64,000 nt of DNA from NCBI GenBank assembly GCA_015056865.1, contig SVFM01000005.1, positions 62,001-126,000 of the forward strand. Direction: 5' to 3'. The stretch is from Lachnospiraceae bacterium. GTDB lineage: Bacteria; Bacillota; Clostridia; Lachnospirales; Lachnospiraceae. The position numbers were made by a program, and so were the translations under genes. The notes beneath the pieces were generated by a model. The model was not told the DNA's origin and searched no databases. It worked only from the letters and a program-made list of their open reading frames with translations. Positions within the stretch are counted from its first letter, which is position 1, and each line of letters opens with the position of its first letter. Positions 63,668-64,000 of the stretch are shown in pieces.

Positions 63668-64000
63668 CTACATAAAGCGAAGCAATTTTCCGATCCGGAT
63701 CACGATCCTGCCTCCCGGCATTTCCCGAAGATCCTGTTCTCTGCAGCAGCGCAGCACAAGGATCAGCAGGATATGTACTGCAATCCCAACGCCAAAACAG
63801 AGCCAGATGCATATGCCCTTGCCTAAAACATTCAACAATGTATTTTTTAAGATTAGCATAACCAGTCCTGCAATGGCCGAGGCCAGTAGGGGAAATGCTA
63901 CACATCGTATCCAATTTATTTTAAAGCGATAACGCATCAACAGCGCCACTCCCGATATCATCATGCAGCCCGCAGTCTGTGCGATCAATGCATAAGAAAG
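63668..64000 (-). CDS. SpoVB/MurJ-type flippase, C-terminal end (start beyond window)
   Basis: The frame is open from 64000 down to the stop at 63668, so the N-terminus lies outside. The 110 residues seen have three hydrophobic helices (FPLLASAIAGLVMLIL, LCFGVGIAVHILLILVL and the partial one before) and the loop RYRFKINWIRC, resembling the last helices of the polysaccharide-flippase MOP family such as SpoVB or MurJ. A shorter start would leave only a fragment. The call is tentative because so little is visible. Confidence 0.6.
   Translation of the reverse strand, partial: LSYALIAQTAGCMMISGVALLMRYRFKINWIRCVAFPLLASAIAGLVMLILKNTLLNVLGKGICIWLCFGVGIAVHILLILVLRCCREQDLREMPGGRIVIRIGKLLRFM

Overview
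The window reads as chromosomal core DNA of a moderately AT-rich, spore-forming, rod-shaped Clostridium-type Firmicute, most likely Lachnospiraceae. This placement is inferred from gene content and order: L21-Prp-L27 with the cleavable L27 N-terminus, the Obg-YhbY-NadD-YqeK-RsfS cluster, a radC-mreBCD-PBP2-minCDE-rodA operon, SepF, LexA with GAAC-N4-GTTC boxes, a short HisG with HisZ, and YlbJ-like, BofC-like and SpoVB-like sporulation relatives. No rRNA, tRNA, CRISPR array, transposase or prophage structural gene was seen.

Layout. At 1-803 lies the 3'-truncated end of a YlbJ-like membrane protein gene on the minus strand. 859-7022 (+) is a tight run of an RsuA-HAD fusion, a YgiQ-type radical SAM protein, an SDR oxidoreductase, a two-TM protein, an RluA-type pseudouridine synthase and a RecU-like protein. 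7043-12077 (+) is a histidine operon, hisZ-hisG-hisD-hisB-(HisA/F-like)-hisI-hisE, with a near-consensus sigma-A promoter; hisC, hisH and intact hisA/hisF are absent here. 12184-16972 (+) holds a small membrane protein, the TIGR03960/TIGR03936 radical SAM pair, RNase E/G and a NUDIX hydrolase. 17058-18916 (-) has dtd and an AI-2E-type permease; 19041-20806 (+) a TtcA-like enzyme and a tyrosine recombinase. 20813-22029 is an SOS divergon (YneA-like LysM protein / LexA) with a cluster of LexA boxes. 22373-26636 (-) is the L21-Prp-L27-Obg-YhbY-NadD-YqeK-RsfS operon.

From 26642 to the end nearly everything is on the minus strand. In transcription order, right to left, the groups are: SpoVB-like, BofC-like, two flavoproteins, proB, DUF896, 5-FTHF cycloligase, proA, miaB, sulP, GDPD; a 2.2-kb AT-rich island at 50827-53005; mutS-mutL-miaA-ynbB; DUF4321-radC-mreB-mreC-mreD-PBP2-minC-minD-minE-rodA-mgsA-dac; P-loop protein, HlyD-like protein, YggS, SepF; aroB-lspA-rluD; and a cytidylate-kinase-like gene. 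The envelope and division groups fill about 30-43.8 kb.

The most unusual parts are: (i) the island between mutS and GDPD, flanked by 61-bp direct repeats (54/61 identical) and holding a doubly deleted DUF4143 ATPase remnant, an XRE regulator and a divergent uncharacterised two-TM protein with a consensus promoter; (ii) a degenerate HisA/HisF barrel fused to HisIE; (iii) an RsuA-HAD fusion; (iv) a PBP2 with an insertion of about 245 residues; (v) an uncharacterised P-loop protein and HlyD-like protein next to SepF. All calls come from reading the sequence and recalled family motifs; no database search was run.
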